Part shown: piece after piece, positions 1 through 17,225 of the stretch
Position numbering within the stretch: the stretch's first letter is position 1
How the letters are laid out: the number at the start of each line of letters is the position of its first letter
Source: Antrodiella citrinella
Lineage: Eukaryota; Basidiomycota; Agaricomycetes; Polyporales; Steccherinaceae
Assembly: GCA_004802725.1 (NCBI GenBank)
Contig: SGPM01000257.1
Span: forward strand, 1-39,870
Length of the DNA stretch: 39,870 nucleotides
Reading direction: 5' to 3'
Program-made: the position numbers and the translations under genes
The notes under the pieces: model-generated
Seen by the model: only the letters and a program-made list of their open reading frames with translations
The model's database searches: none
Told to the model about the DNA's origin: nothing

Positions 1-123
1 GTCTTTGATGGTTCCACGCGGATGCATACCATGGTGTCGTGTTCAACTCTGAGCAGCGGTGGGTGATCACACAGCGGAGATGTTGCGATCGTAACACTGT
101 TACCCATCTGTGACATTTTGTGA

Positions 124-163
124 CAACTCGAGCTCAACTCGCGCGCTTGGGTGGCTCGAGTTG
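124..163. repeat. 9-bp inverted repeat with 22-nt spacer
   Basis: CAACTCGAG at 124-132 is the exact reverse complement of CTCGAGTTG at 155-163. A hairpin is possible, but no known element is recognised. It lies about 250 bp past the stop codon of the C2 gene. Confidence 0.5.
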
Positions 164-184
164 CGGAATTGTCCGAAATGTACG

Positions 185-204
185 GTACTCGACTGTACTC
201 GACT
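185..204. repeat. Two tandem copies of GTACTCGACT
   Basis: The 10-mer GTACTCGACT occurs twice head to tail and is followed by a partial third copy (GTACTAG). The array is too short to name, and a local slippage product is the simplest reading. Confidence 0.6.
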
Positions 205-411
205 GTACTAGAGCTCCCGAACAGGGCCTTATACATTGCATTTACTGCTGTCGTACAGACACCCTGAAGGACACTGAGGAGTAACGTTGAGCGACAAGTC
301 GTACTTCCAGAAAACATTTGTCACTCACACAATACACATTCGCTCACCAACCGCCAACCAACCGCCAGGCATGTGTACACCCGAGTGTCTTCCCCCATTC
401 GACAATACAGT

Positions 412-2184
412 CTAACCAGCCGTGACATCTGAATCAATGTTCAACTCCAGGTCCAACTTCTTCGCCAGTTCTAGGTCATACTCTTCCTGGGCAGCAAGAT
501 ATTTCTTCCGTTCGTCTTCTTCACGCTCCATCGCAAGTGCGAGCATCTTATCTCGACCGGATGCCTGGCTCTTCTGTGAACTCGCAGACGATGTATGGCT
601 ATGATGAGCATGATTCCCGTGCGAATGTGATTGTTTCGGCGGGAGAGGAGGATTCGCTTGTTTCGGCTGCGGGACATATCCCGGGGGATGTTCTGCTGTA
701 GGCGTAGCTGCTTCGTCGGTCAGCGGGAAAGACGGCCGATGGCCAGGGCTACGCCCCAATTGAGGCGGAGGTACGTCTAAGTCCGGGTCACGAGGGGTAG
801 GGGCATAATTGTAAGGATACGGACGAGGAGGTCCTTGGGGAACAGCAGGCTGAGGGAAATAGAAACTCTCATTACGGTAGGGAGCCGCTGGTCCTGGGGG
901 CACAGAATATCCGTTTGTTGGCTCCTCATACTGCGACTGAGGTATCACAGAACGCACTGAAGGCGGGGCATAAGCAAGACCTGAAGCAGGCTGCGGCTCT
1001 CGTGGCAGCGCGGGTAGTGCATATGACTGAGGCGGTGAGAATGACTGGGGATACAGTCCACTATCGTAGCTCTCGTTCCTTGGTATTGAAGCATAATGGT
1101 ATGACGAGTAAGGACTATGTGATTGCGGCGGCAGGGATGTTGTGGGGTAAGAGCTGTGCGACTGTGTGGGCAGAGGGGTTGGAGGATACGGGCTGTGCGA
1201 CTGTGGGGGCAAAGGGGTCGGCGGATAAGGGCTATGCGACTGTGGTGATGGGTAAGGACTAGCCTGCGACGGAGGCGTTGAATACGCTTGTGGTGGCGAT
1301 GCTGATATAGGATGTGCTGAACCATTATACGAATCGTACCTAGGTGCCGCAAACGGAATACCTTGGGATGGAGGACGGCCAGGACGTAGAGAAGCAGGTG
1401 CAGAGGGCAGGAGAGATGCAGGAATGAACGAAGACTGAGGCGGTGAGTGCGGTGGCGATCGCTGTGGAGAAGAACTAGGCGAATGAACATAACGAGGTCC
1501 GGATGTCGTCTGATGAGATGGCGCAGTAGGAGGTCGACCTGTTCTGAGGATGGCTGGAATGGCTGCGGGAGTCAACTCGGGTTCCTCTGGCAAGGGTGGC
1601 AACGGAGCGGCCTTCGCTGCCGGGGACTTGGAGTGAGACACAGATCCCTTGGTTGCAGTGCTTGGATAAACGTAGGCTTCGGGGGCCCGTGCTAATCTGT
1701 CTTTCGGCTCCAGCTTGGAAGGGCGTCGGCTGAGCGATGGGGCTGGTCCGACAGCGAAGAAGGTCATCTCGAGATACAGCTCTCCCTTGTACACTCCATC
1801 CGTATCCAAGGGGATCCAATCTGCATCTACTGTCAGAGCTATCCACGAGACACAGAGAATTCACGTACCATCGAACTCGCCAGTGCGCAAAGTTTCAGAG
1901 ATATCGACCTTGCCTTTTCCAATCAGCTCAGCACCTCTGGGTTCCTGTGCCCAACAAGAGACTTCCAACGTCCGCGTCTCGTCTGATACCTTTGCCAATA
2001 TGGGGACTCGGACTTCCTCATCCCAGACCGGATGTTGTCCTCCCTTTACGTCGACCGAGGACTTCTTGATGATGTCCTGCAGCTGAACCTGTGCAAAGGC
2101 ATCTTGCTTGTAGAAAGAGTGCTTGTCGGGGAGGTTTCTGGCTTTCAGTATGACGATCACGAGTGTCCCGAGGTCGTTTGTCAT
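412..2184 (-). CDS. C2-domain, proline-rich protein (Inn1/Fic1-like)
   Basis: Two exons, 2184-1869 and 1820-412, are joined across a 48-nt GTACGT...CAG intron and give 574 aa. The start ATG at 2184-2182 opens directly into a C2 domain (about residues 5-125). The domain begins with LVIVILKARNLPDK and, across the splice, keeps the DWIPL strand that closes many C2 domains. The rest is low-complexity Pro/Ser/Tyr sequence with many PxxP motifs, four tandem 13-residue repeats around 1112-1250, and a charged, probably helical C-terminal stretch (about 525-565). This architecture matches yeast Inn1 and fission yeast Fic1, which couple the contractile ring to septum synthesis by binding SH3 proteins through PxxP motifs. 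That role is inferred from architecture only. The classic C2 calcium aspartates are not all obvious, as in Inn1. It diverges from the ABC transporter across 669 bp. Confidence 0.85.
1112..1250 (-). repeat. 39-bp tandem repeat encoding 13-residue QSHSPY units
   Basis: Three full 39-bp units (1112-1150, 1151-1189, 1190-1228) and a partial fourth lie inside the C2-protein exon. Each encodes a variant of QSHSPYPPTPLPP. Units 2 and 3 are most alike, which suggests recent duplication. The period keeps the reading frame, so copy number can vary without breaking the protein. Confidence 0.8.
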
Positions 2185-2853
2185 GTCGTCGTCGAGGAGG
2201 CTGCCAATGTTATGTTGTGGTGGCAGTCGATGTCATGGTTCCTCCTAATAAGTAAAGCGGAGCCAGGCACTGGTCCGGACAAATGCGTTCGCTATGGGAC
2301 TGCTTGTGAGACGAGTCCAGTGCTAGTACCCATCGACACAGCTTAGTTTGGAGAAAGGCAGAGTACTTGTGTGATGGTGGTCTTGAGATTCGACGTCGGT
2401 AAAGGTAACAACTCTGACTTTATGCGATGCACAGTCTCTGAGGTACATGATGTCTGCGTAATCACGCTGACGCTGTGAAACTTGCCGAGAGTGCCGCGAC
2501 TCATCGCTCTCCCTCCGAATCCTCGAGGACACTGGACAGGTGGCGAGCCCCATTTTTCCAATCACAAGAATTTATGGGACTTTCGAGTTTCTCCTTTGAG
2601 CACGTATGTTATCTGCAGAAGGCTCTGGGCGTGAATTCTCCGAGGGCCGATTGACCCGAACAGACTATTCATAGGCTAAGGCGAGTGTCCAGTTATCGGC
2701 AGAGAAACTTTTGGGTCGTGGGGAAGGTGCGTCTTTGCAGCTATATAACGCTCGGTCTTTCTGAATTCCTCCAGCCAAGGTCTCCCATCACCTTTCCACT
2801 ACTCTTTGCTTCATTCCTACCTTCCGGAGTTCGTACCGGATTGCAAGGTAAAA
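2185..2853. promoter_or_regulatory. Divergent promoter region of the C2 and ABC genes
   Basis: This is a non-coding interval between two divergent start codons. A TATATAA box lies at 2742-2748 on the plus strand, about 106 bp before the transporter ATG, and fits as its core promoter. No clear TATA was seen for the C2 gene. Open frames here are short and lack splice or homology support. Confidence 0.55.
2742..2748 (+). promoter_or_regulatory. TATA box candidate of the ABC transporter gene
   Basis: TATATAA lies about 106 bp upstream of ATG 2854 and on the same strand. Spacing fits a short leader. No experimental support is available. Confidence 0.5.
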
Positions 2854-9045
<6,192 letters not shown>

Positions 9046-9569
9046 AAAGCCAGATACGATTGGTCACGGTTTCACGACACAGAAGGACGGATGTAGCAAG
9101 ATACGAAAACCCCAGAGTGGGTTTATAGACATGTGTACAATACCGGAGGCACGCTCGAAGCGCGGGCGTGGATCACAAGTCCAAAGAGTCAATATACATT
9201 TGAGAGCAGATATTGTTAACGGATGGAGAACATCATGGAGAGGATACTGGTACATGCGCAGGAGAAAATGCAGATCTACGTGATGAAAACATGGGCATTG
9301 ATACAATCTGGAGATCCAAAAAGCTTGAGCCATAGCGAAACAATCCGAGAAACGAGCATGTGAAACATAACCTCGATGAGAACAGCAAGAGTCCACGACA
9401 GAGACTCGGGAAGAGACAAGCTATGATTACAACAGATAAGATTCCTGGCCTTCTAATATGGCATGGCGCCATTCATGGGCATCGACAGATTAGACATATC
9501 CATTTCGGTGTCTGGGGCCTGCATCCAGTGGAAACCTTGAAAACAAGTCCGTTTCAGCACACATACACC
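9046..9569. other. Convergent intergenic region (ABC / Zn2Cys6)
   Basis: It holds only the 3' flanks of two convergent genes. No credible open frame or RNA gene was seen. Confidence 0.6.
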
Positions 9570-12500
9570 TCAATGAATGAGATATTCTGAACAAAACGCA
9601 CCGTGCAGAACGCTATCATGAGTCCAACCGGAGGCTGAGTCCGTCAAACTCTGCATAGACTGCAAGAACTCGGGCTCCAGAGGTAAAGGCGTGAAATAAT
9701 TAGTGAATCCAGCGGGAAGTTCGTTCGAGATCGGGGGCAGTTGCTGGTTCACATCGACCGCGACGACTTGTCCGTTTTCATCGATCGAGAAAGGCGGCGG
9801 CGAAGCGGAGGGACGTGCACTAGCCGGATTCGAGGCAGTGCCTCGCCCTGGTAGAGTGATGTTGTGCAGTTCAGCGCGCTTGGTGGTTGGGGACGCCGAC
9901 TTGGCCTTGAACACCTTCTTCGGAGATTTGTAGTCAACACTGGCCATGGGCGTCGCCAGCAACCCTGCGAGGAACTTGGCGTAGAGCATGGGGCAATGAC
10001 GCTCGTCGACGGCGATGTCTTCCATGACGTCGATTAGGCGGCCAATCAACTCTCGGATTTCAATGCGCTGGTCTCTGGTCAAGAAGGCGGTATATTTGGG
10101 TTGCAACAACTAGACGGAATGTCAGGGCTGTGACTACAGATGATAAAAAATTCACTGACCTTGATCAAGAAGGTGCTAGCAAAAGTCACGAAGACGCTTT
10201 GTGCGTCTGGTCCATGGCGGACGTAAATTTCTGGACACAAATAGTCAGTCCTGTGCATAAATACTCATGAAAGTAAGCGCGCACTGTGTTCCTCAGTTGC
10301 AACCTCATCGATATAAGCATGCAGTACGTCCTTGGCAGCTCGGAGACACTACTCAAATATGAATTAGTGATCGAGCAGGTATGTCATGTTGCTACTCACC
10401 CGCCACAGCAAGGAGTCATTACCATGAGGGTTCTTGGCGAAATCGTACTGGAACCCGAACGCAAGGGCCGTCAAGCGCGCATAGCTGTACGCCAGTCGCA
10501 GAAGGCTATTACGGAACTTAGAATGGGCAGTATTCGGGTCGTGTTGGCGGATACGAGCAATCCATGTCTCCCAAAGATGCGCCAACCTGTCGTCGGTATC
10601 ACTAGCGACCTGTGCAATGTTCAAGTCCTAGGATGATACACATGATTTCAGTCATTTCCGATATCGGAATATAATACCTGATCATACCTGGTTCAAGCCC
10701 GTCGGGTCGTTCGAGTTGTTACGAATCTTCAACCAGAAGCTGGCGACTTCCCTGAGATCTGCGTTGTACCCAGCGACGTGGATGTCGAAGCCGTTCATGT
10801 TATACGGGGAGCTGTTCCACCACTCTCCAGAGTGAGTAGCGAGGTAGTCATTGTTGCTAATGACGGCAGGCTTCCCGTACTGCGACCCCGTGGAACGATC
10901 GAGGTTGAACACAGCAAGCCAAGTACGAGTGCGGTTGAGCAGCTCGCGCGCGTGCTGCTCGTTCTTGGGCTTCGCGGTGCTGGGTTTATCGAGATTCAGA
11001 GACACTGCAATCCTGTGTTGAAATGCATCAGAGGCTGAGATACCACGAGACCACGAGGGCGGGAACGAGCAGGCACATGTGAAGACGAAGTACGTACCGG
11101 ATAGCTAGCCCTAGATAGATCCACGTACGATCTTCCTCCCAACGCCGACATGGCACCGGGTACAACATCAGCAAGGTATAAGCTTGAACCGTTTCGACAT
11201 TGAGTCTTCCACCGATCAAAGCAGTGCCAGCGGCCAAGCGTGCATAGTGCATTGCCTGCTGATATAGATCTTTACGGGGGGTGTAGAACCTGGAAGCCAC
11301 CGCGCATACTGATCGTCGTTATTGAAATAGTCCGAAAGCGGTGTCAATTGAAGTACTGGTACTCACTGACTGTGAAGAGGAAGGGGCTTCTCCAGTACGT
11401 AGCTTGTGGTGTGTATAACTCCGGGTCTAGTATGTTGGTGGACAAGTTCATGTAATCCCAATAGCTGACGAATAAAAAAACAGGAGAAATAAAGATCAGC
11501 AAATTTAGACGTCTTTAAGATCGGTGAAAACGAAAGACCGACATCTTGAACAGGCTTTCCACCTCATCCGGTCGCACAACACCGTTCCGGAAGATATGGG
11601 GGTGCTGTTGCCGTTCATCGATAATAGGACGCTCCGGAGCCGGGGCTATCATTGAATGTTTAAGCCTGCGGACTCCGCAGAAAGTGATTATAAGGACTCA
11701 CAAGGCTTGAAGTAGTCGTTGCTGGGAACACCAACCTGCGACGTCTTTTCGTCCTCATCACCTGCTTCACTCGACGGTCTGCTGGACCTGTGCTTCCTGT
11801 TCATCAACGACATCTTGGCGAAAAGGCCGAACGGCGCCACTTCATCCGTGGGCAGTCTTCCCGTAGCCCCTAGCTGACGCACTGAGGCCTCCGAATGCGT
11901 GTTGGATCCACGTCGGTGCGTCGCCGTGCCCTCTTCACCACTGGCGTAATCATCTCCACCGAATTCAGTCCTATCCTCTCCATCGACGTCCTCGACAGCG
12001 AACTCAAAGGAATTTTCATCACCTAGGACACTATCGAATTCGTTGCCTTCGTCATCCAATCCACGGGTCGCCTCACCAGGACCCCCCATGTTAATGTATC
12101 CACCAAATTGCTGGAGGGACTCGCGAGCCTTGGCGATCCAATCCATGACGTCCGAAGACTTCGACATATGGTCGGAGAGCAAGTCGTTGCCGACGTCAGC
12201 ATCTGAGGAGTTGAATTCTGACGCGGGTGCCGACGCAGATGCGGCCGAGAACAGGTCAGTGGCAGACGAGAGTGCCGGGGAGGGCAGACCAGAGTTTGGT
12301 TGTGCGTTGGCTTTGTTCGCCGCTTCCAATTGCCTCATGAGCTCCTCAATGCGCCCGGCCTGGTCCTGAATTTGCTTCAACAGATGTTCACGTTTTCTAC
12401 ATCGCGACATATTCGTCAACACATCAAGTCATGGATGTCGAAAAGAAATGGAACTTACGGTGGCGCGCGCCTCTTCTTACGACCAGGGATGATGCATTCA

Positions 12501-13472
12501 TGGTTGCCGGCCAAGCATCGCTTGCAGGTATCAGGATCTGTCTTGAACTCGCATCTGACCTGGTAAAGGGTGAGATGCTGGTTCAATACATTTTCTAGCG
12601 GATCGGCATACCTTCAGACCCTTGCAGCGTGCGCATGCACCCAACCTGCGTCACGATGAGTAAGCACCCAAACATCCATGCTCATGACCGACTCACGGTT
12701 TGGTCTTTGCGGGCTCCTTCGATTCAGCATCCTGCTCAGCCGTGAAATCATCCAACGAGTCGTCCTGACGCATCCTTTTGTTTGCGGTGTTGATACCAAA
12801 ATGATCAGGCTTCGTTTCAAATTGCTCCTGCCCGACAAAGAAGCCGGTCTGCCGTTGTCCATTCGACTGCGGCATCTCGAACCCACTTCCACCAGGCGAC
12901 CCTGACACCTGCCTCGAGAATCCATACTGGTCTGCGGGTGGGGAGGGCATATACAAGCTTTGCGTAACGGCGCCACCGGAGCTAACGCCGGAATCGCTGG
13001 AATTGGTCATAGGCATGCCCGGGCGAAGCCCCGCGATGTCGTGAGCGCGGTCGTCGTATACATATGCGCCATGCTGATTGCGTAGATCACCAGTGGGCAA
13101 GCCCGTAGGAGAAGGTTGGAACGTCGTCGTCGCGCTGGGCGCGAAGCCGGTAGACGGTACCGCCCCGTACTGCCCAGATCCCTGTGGCTGATCTCGGAGA
13201 GTCTGATCGTAATGGTAAGCGCTATTGTCGTAGATGCGGGGCTGCTGCGCTGGCTGCTGAGCATGGAATGCGAAGTCCTGCGGTGTCCTTCCAGCAAACG
13301 AAGGGTTGAAAGGCGGGAAGGGGGCCTGCTGCGAGGACGGGAGTTGTTGACCGGAGAGATAGCGTTGGTCGACGTCGACGATATTGTTATGATCAAGGAA
13401 TTCGTGCTCGAGCTGAGGGGGCATCTGGGACTGATTCCAAGCCCCGTTCATGCTGTATGTGGGCGCAGACAT
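9570..13472 (-). CDS. Zn2Cys6 fungal transcription factor
   Basis: 12 exons: 13472-12697, 12645-12612, 12559-12459, 12396-11702, 11645-11543, 11464-11367, 11308-11098, 11012-10688, 10627-10400, 10348-10285, 10230-10160 and 10109-9570. The product is 1081 aa. A Gln/Pro-rich N-terminal region precedes a binuclear zinc cluster at C263, C266, C273, C282, C285 and C292 (CX2CX6CX8CX2CX6C), then a basic PGRKKRR linker and a coiled coil (about 305-332) suited to dimer formation. An acidic Ser-rich region (about 333-535) follows, then a helical domain (about 545-860) resembling the fungal-specific transcription factor domain, for example RPDEVESLFKIYWDYMN. It should bind DNA in the nucleus; targets are unknown. 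The zinc cluster is split over three exons. Start: the ATG at 13472; an upstream in-frame GTG at 13544 is not used. No specific orthologue could be named. Confidence 0.9.
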
Positions 13473-13643
13473 GGCAGTGGTCCACCAAGGAGGCTCTGGT
13501 TTAGCGCGCGTCGTTTGGGTGGGAATAGAATGACCGTTGTTCACGGAGAGCCGTGCAAGAATGGGAAAACGCGTCGACTATTCCAGGATGGATTGCAGAG
13601 ATGGCGAGAGGCAGACGTCCTCAAGAACGCAAAGTTCTGTGCT

Positions 13644-13760
13644 CTACGACAACAACCATTTGAGTATGAGCGATTCGGAAACAGCGCTCTGGAAGGCACG
13701 CGGGAGATACCTCCGCACAGACAGAATACCGGAAAGCTGTGTTGAAAAGATTACGCACAT
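13644..13760 (-). promoter_or_regulatory. Upstream ORF in the Zn2Cys6 leader (38 codons)
   Basis: On the minus strand, ATG at 13760-13758 opens a 38-codon frame ending in TAG at 13646-13644. It lies between the TATA box (13906-13913) and the main start (13472). A second short ATG frame of 12 codons (13659-13621) overlaps it. Such uORFs commonly reduce translation of fungal regulators. This assumes that transcription begins near the TATA box and that no leader intron removes it. Confidence 0.35.
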
Positions 13761-13905
13761 GAGATCTCCACAGATTTGCAGACAATGCCGCTCTAAAACT
13801 TGACTTGGTGCACCGGAAAGAACACTCAAAACTTCACGAAGACGAAGTGAACGTAGAGGCAATGGTCTGAAAAGTGGACGACAGCGCTGATTGTCTCTGA
13901 AACGC

Positions 13906-13913
13906 TTTATATA
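13906..13913 (-). promoter_or_regulatory. TATA box candidate of the Zn2Cys6 gene
   Basis: TATATAAA on the minus strand, about 435 bp before the start codon. If used, it implies a leader of roughly 400 nt. Confidence 0.45.
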
Positions 13914-14494
13914 GCTGCTGTCTGATCGGGCTATTTGTAAACCAGTCCAGCTATGTCACTGTATTCTGGTTGGGTAGCATACATCCAGAGATGAACGCGT
14001 AATAGCAAAGCCATCCTGAGTGGCACCAAGGTCCTCGTATCGGATAGACGGTCCATCCCGATCCCCATCTGTCCCCACCGGCATCTATACGTCGACGGAC
14101 CTCTCTGTCGACACTGGTACGCCTTGACAAGTATAATGAGGACGTCGAAGTGGACAAGGAACGGCCGCGTGAACTTTCGACCTCCTTCTCCACACACCGC
14201 CCAGCGCATTTTCATGGTTCGGGAGTGGAGGCAACCTCGCGTAACGCCATAGTGTGTCTCTCTGCTCATAATTGTTAGTAGAACAAGATGTTGACGCAGT
14301 CGTCAAGCAAGCCACCTCCTCACATGATTTTGCGTTGCCCTGATGAAACAAGCTGCGGTAATGGGCGCAGATGCATAAGATGGTGTCTCAGCCGTGAACG
14401 TTAGTGCGGTGTTGGTCTTGACACGGATCGACACGAACCATATGCTAGGCCTGGAACTTCGTGATCCCGTTCAGATAGGAAATCAGCCTGAGTT

Positions 14495-14504
14495 TCCACG
14501 TGGA
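14495..14504. promoter_or_regulatory. 10-bp palindrome with class B E-box
   Basis: TCCACGTGGA is perfectly palindromic and contains CACGTG, the site bound by bHLH proteins with the His-Glu-Arg code. It lies in the middle of the divergent intergenic region. Function is inferred from sequence only. Confidence 0.3.
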
Positions 14505-15782
14505 GCCAAATGTACCAATACGCGGTGGAACTTTGAAGACCGTAAGTATTGGTCGTAGGTTCTAGTACTGCCCTACTTGCAAACGATCCAGTAATGAAGG
14601 CCTAGAACACGAGACGTCCTCTGAGCTTTCTTGTTACTCAGCCAGAAACGAACACAACATCATGACAACTCACCGACGGCCCATCTCTCCGCAGTCCACA
14701 TATCTCGTGCACTATCTTCCTTGCGAGTCCCAGACGCGCTTCGGAAGTATTGGAAAATTGTATGCGAACAACAACGGAGCGCGCGCACGGAGAGGTAGCT
14801 GCTGTGTTTGCCTACTTTGGCTTGGCAATGGCAACTCTGGAGGCCCTCGGTGTGCGGAGTATAGCAAATAGGCATCTTCACCTGTACAGAAGCGACTGAA
14901 TAGGCAATGCATAGAGTCGTATAGAGGATATGAAGACTCCAAGAAAATTGTGGGCAGAGACAGAGTCCACCGATTGACAAGAGCAATCATTCGACGAGCG
15001 GTGAACTTGGCAGAGCGACTGGACAAGTAGCATATCCATGTGGGCGCGTTCATCGTTGGCCCCCATGACATGATTGCCTTTGAGAAGGACATCAGATACC
15101 TGCGAAGTGACGCATCGAGTCTCCAGAGTTGAAATGAACATTTGGACGTCGGAACGCCTGATTGTAGTGATTGAACGCAGCACACCTTTTCCCAGGTCCT
15201 ACCATCACGGATTATTGCACTAGAAAACATTACAGAACACCACGTCGACTGAAATCCAGATGAGAGTCACTGAACTGTTCACGAGAGTTGTACAACATAC
15301 GTTGAAGCAAAGCGCGCCGGGTCGGCCGGAGTTCCCCACCTGCGAAGAAGAGCACGGCATGTCGGCCGGCGGTTGCTGTGTGGATGCGGGAGCTGTTTCA
15401 ATCAAGGTCGGACGCCGGGTGCCGAAAGTTGCACGGTCCTCCTCATCGTCGTCGTCGTCGATTCCCTCTTCATCACTACCACCGTCGACGCCGCAGAGGT
15501 GGGAGGCCAACGATTCTTCATCGTCCCCGGAAGCTTTTTTTCCTATTCATGATCCTTTGTTAACTGTCTCTTAATCGACAAGTGCGTCCTCCTCCGTTGC
15601 TCAAATGCGCTCTCTCTGACCCACTCGCAGAGCTCATCAAGCCTTCCCCTTCATTCATTCTTTCCCTTGCCTCGTCGTTGACCCCCTCTCGCCACCCGGT
15701 GTGTAATCTCTTACAGTTGTCGCTCTTTAGCACCCCACAATCGTTCCGCCACCGCCTACCGCGACCACACATCAAATCCACC

Positions 15783-17225
15783 ATGTCTCTTGCACGCAGA
15801 CACTCCAAACTCTCTAAACGTCAAACCCCTGCAAATCCTGATGATGTCCCGGTCATTTCTGGAGTGACTGGTGCACAATCCATTGCTCCGACGTCCGTTC
15901 CATTAGGCCCGATTGCTACAGACCCTGACGCCCCCTCGACGTTTGACGGCGGCGGCCAACCTCTCGCTTCAATCACGCCCACCATAACCACTGGACCCTC
16001 TCCTACCCCCACCCCTACTCCGACGCAAAGTGATGTCAGTGAATCCCCTGTAGCTGCCGCCTCCACGTCTTCCTCTTCCAAACTGCCCATCGGCACCGTC
16101 GTTGCCGCCTGCGTTGGTGCCCTTGTGGGTGCCATCATTATCGTCTCTATCTTCCTCTGGTGGCTCAAACGGGTACCACCGAAGCGGCCCCGCTCTGCTA
16201 ACACGCGCGCACGAGAGGAGCAACGCCAGGCTCGCGGTCTCAGCTGGAATAGGTTGGGAGATGAGGAGGACAGGTGGGATACTGCCGGGAGTGCGGCGCC
16301 GAAGGTGCTGCCGATGAGCCAGATACACACGGATGCGGATGAGAAGAACTTTTCCATGTTCAAGAAGAGCAACAGTATGCGCACGACGCGTACTGCGAAG
16401 GCCTTGGAAGAACATGGTATTGACCTTCCACCGTTCCAATTCTCCCCTTACCACTCCAACCTCGCTGAAGAGCTCAGCCTGGAACAACCCGACAAACCTT
16501 TCGCTACTTCTCGGAAAGACAGCACAGCTTCTTGGGACAGGGAGACCGTCGGTGACGATTCTTTCCTATCTCTCCGATCCGTGCGTGTGGATTCCGGCAC
16601 GATGTCCCCTACGACGGCCCACAGGACGACCCCCGCTGCCTCCACGGTCTCGAGTCTTCACAGATGGGAGTCGGCAGAAGTCGTGCATGTCGCGGACGTC
16701 TCAAACCCATTCGAGGACGTTCACGAAGAGCGCTCTGGAGACAATCCCTTCTTCGGCGGTGCTCAGGATATGCGCAGAAATGCCAGCAGACGGAGTCGAA
16801 GTAACAGCCGAGGCAGCAGACATAGTCGTAACACTAGTAGGGCCAGTCGCAGCAGGCCACAATCCCGCGTCCGTCCAGATAGCGAGGCTCAGCCGCTGAA
16901 CCCATTCAACGATGCAGGCGTGCCTGTGGGTGTCCCTTCGTTCCCGCACCACGCACAGACCGACTCTATGGCCAGTGATGCCAGCGGCAACCCGTTCGCG
17001 ACAGACCAAGCGATGAAGAACTTGATCGCGGCGCTCAACCTGACTCCAGAAGAAGTGCAGGAGCGGTTGCGCGTTGCTTCGATGCAGGCATCCACCCTTT
17101 CGCGGTATTCCGGTCTCTCAGGGATATCATCGACTCTACCAGACGACGAGGACGACGTTACCACACTTCGAGGTTTCCCCATTCCTCCGAGCCCTCTAAG
17201 CCCGAGCGGGACCCACGCGAACTAA
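15783..17225 (+). CDS. Single-pass membrane protein of unknown function
   Basis: An intronless frame of 480 aa; the ATG sits in a good CACCATG context. The first 99 residues are Ser/Thr/Pro-rich, with PT repeats and no cleavable signal peptide. A hydrophobic helix (about 103-125) follows and is closed by WWLKR, so the long basic and Ser-rich C-terminal part should face the cytoplasm. That part includes an Arg/Ser stretch (about 335-365) of alternating RS and SR pairs and several NPF/NPFA-type motifs (for example DNPFFG, LNPFND, GNPFAT). NPF motifs are known ligands of EH domains in endocytosis, so a link to trafficking is possible but unproven. The same layout (short Ser/Thr exterior, one helix, long cytoplasmic tail) is seen in the next gene. 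No family recognised. Confidence 0.8.
   Translation: MSLARRHSKLSKRQTPANPDDVPVISGVTGAQSIAPTSVPLGPIATDPDAPSTFDGGGQPLASITPTITTGPSPTPTPTPTQSDVSESPVAAASTSSSSKLPIGTVVAACVGALVGAIIIVSIFLWWLKRVPPKRPRSANTRAREEQRQARGLSWNRLGDEEDRWDTAGSAAPKVLPMSQIHTDADEKNFSMFKKSNSMRTTRTAKALEEHGIDLPPFQFSPYHSNLAEELSLEQPDKPFATSRKDSTASWDRETVGDDSFLSLRSVRVDSGTMSPTTAHRTTPAASTVSSLHRWESAEVVHVADVSNPFEDVHEERSGDNPFFGGAQDMRRNASRRSRSNSRGSRHSRNTSRASRSRPQSRVRPDSEAQPLNPFNDAGVPVGVPSFPHHAQTDSMASDASGNPFATDQAMKNLIAALNLTPEEVQERLRVASMQASTLSRYSGLSGISSTLPDDEDDVTTLRGFPIPPSPLSPSGTHAN

Larger units (their letters stand above)
1..411. other. Flank downstream of the C2 gene, no gene seen
   Basis: No supported coding region was found. The stretch is the 3' flank of the minus-strand C2-domain gene. 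It holds a 9-bp inverted repeat (124-132 with 155-163) and a short 10-bp tandem duplication at 185-204. Any gene to the left lies outside the window. Confidence 0.6.
13473..15782. other. Large divergent intergenic region
   Basis: 2.3 kb separate the Zn2Cys6 gene (-) from the membrane-protein gene (+). The left end is the regulator's probable leader, with a TATA box at 13906-13913 (-) and upstream ORFs. A perfect 10-bp palindrome with a CACGTG core lies at 14495-14504. The right end (about 15580-15782) is pyrimidine-rich, like a fungal 5' leader. Minus-strand open frames around 14712-15230 have no family resemblance and I do not call them genes. Confidence 0.5.

Noticed and set aside
13473..13544. 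N-terminal extension of the Zn2Cys6 protein from 13544
   Set aside because: The codon at 13544 is GTG, not ATG. The first in-frame ATG is at 13472.
14712..15230. Minus-strand frame of 172 codons, with a second overlapping frame 14878-15183
   Set aside because: No recognisable domain, a composition unlike neighbouring genes, and no splice chain that joins both frames. Treated as chance.
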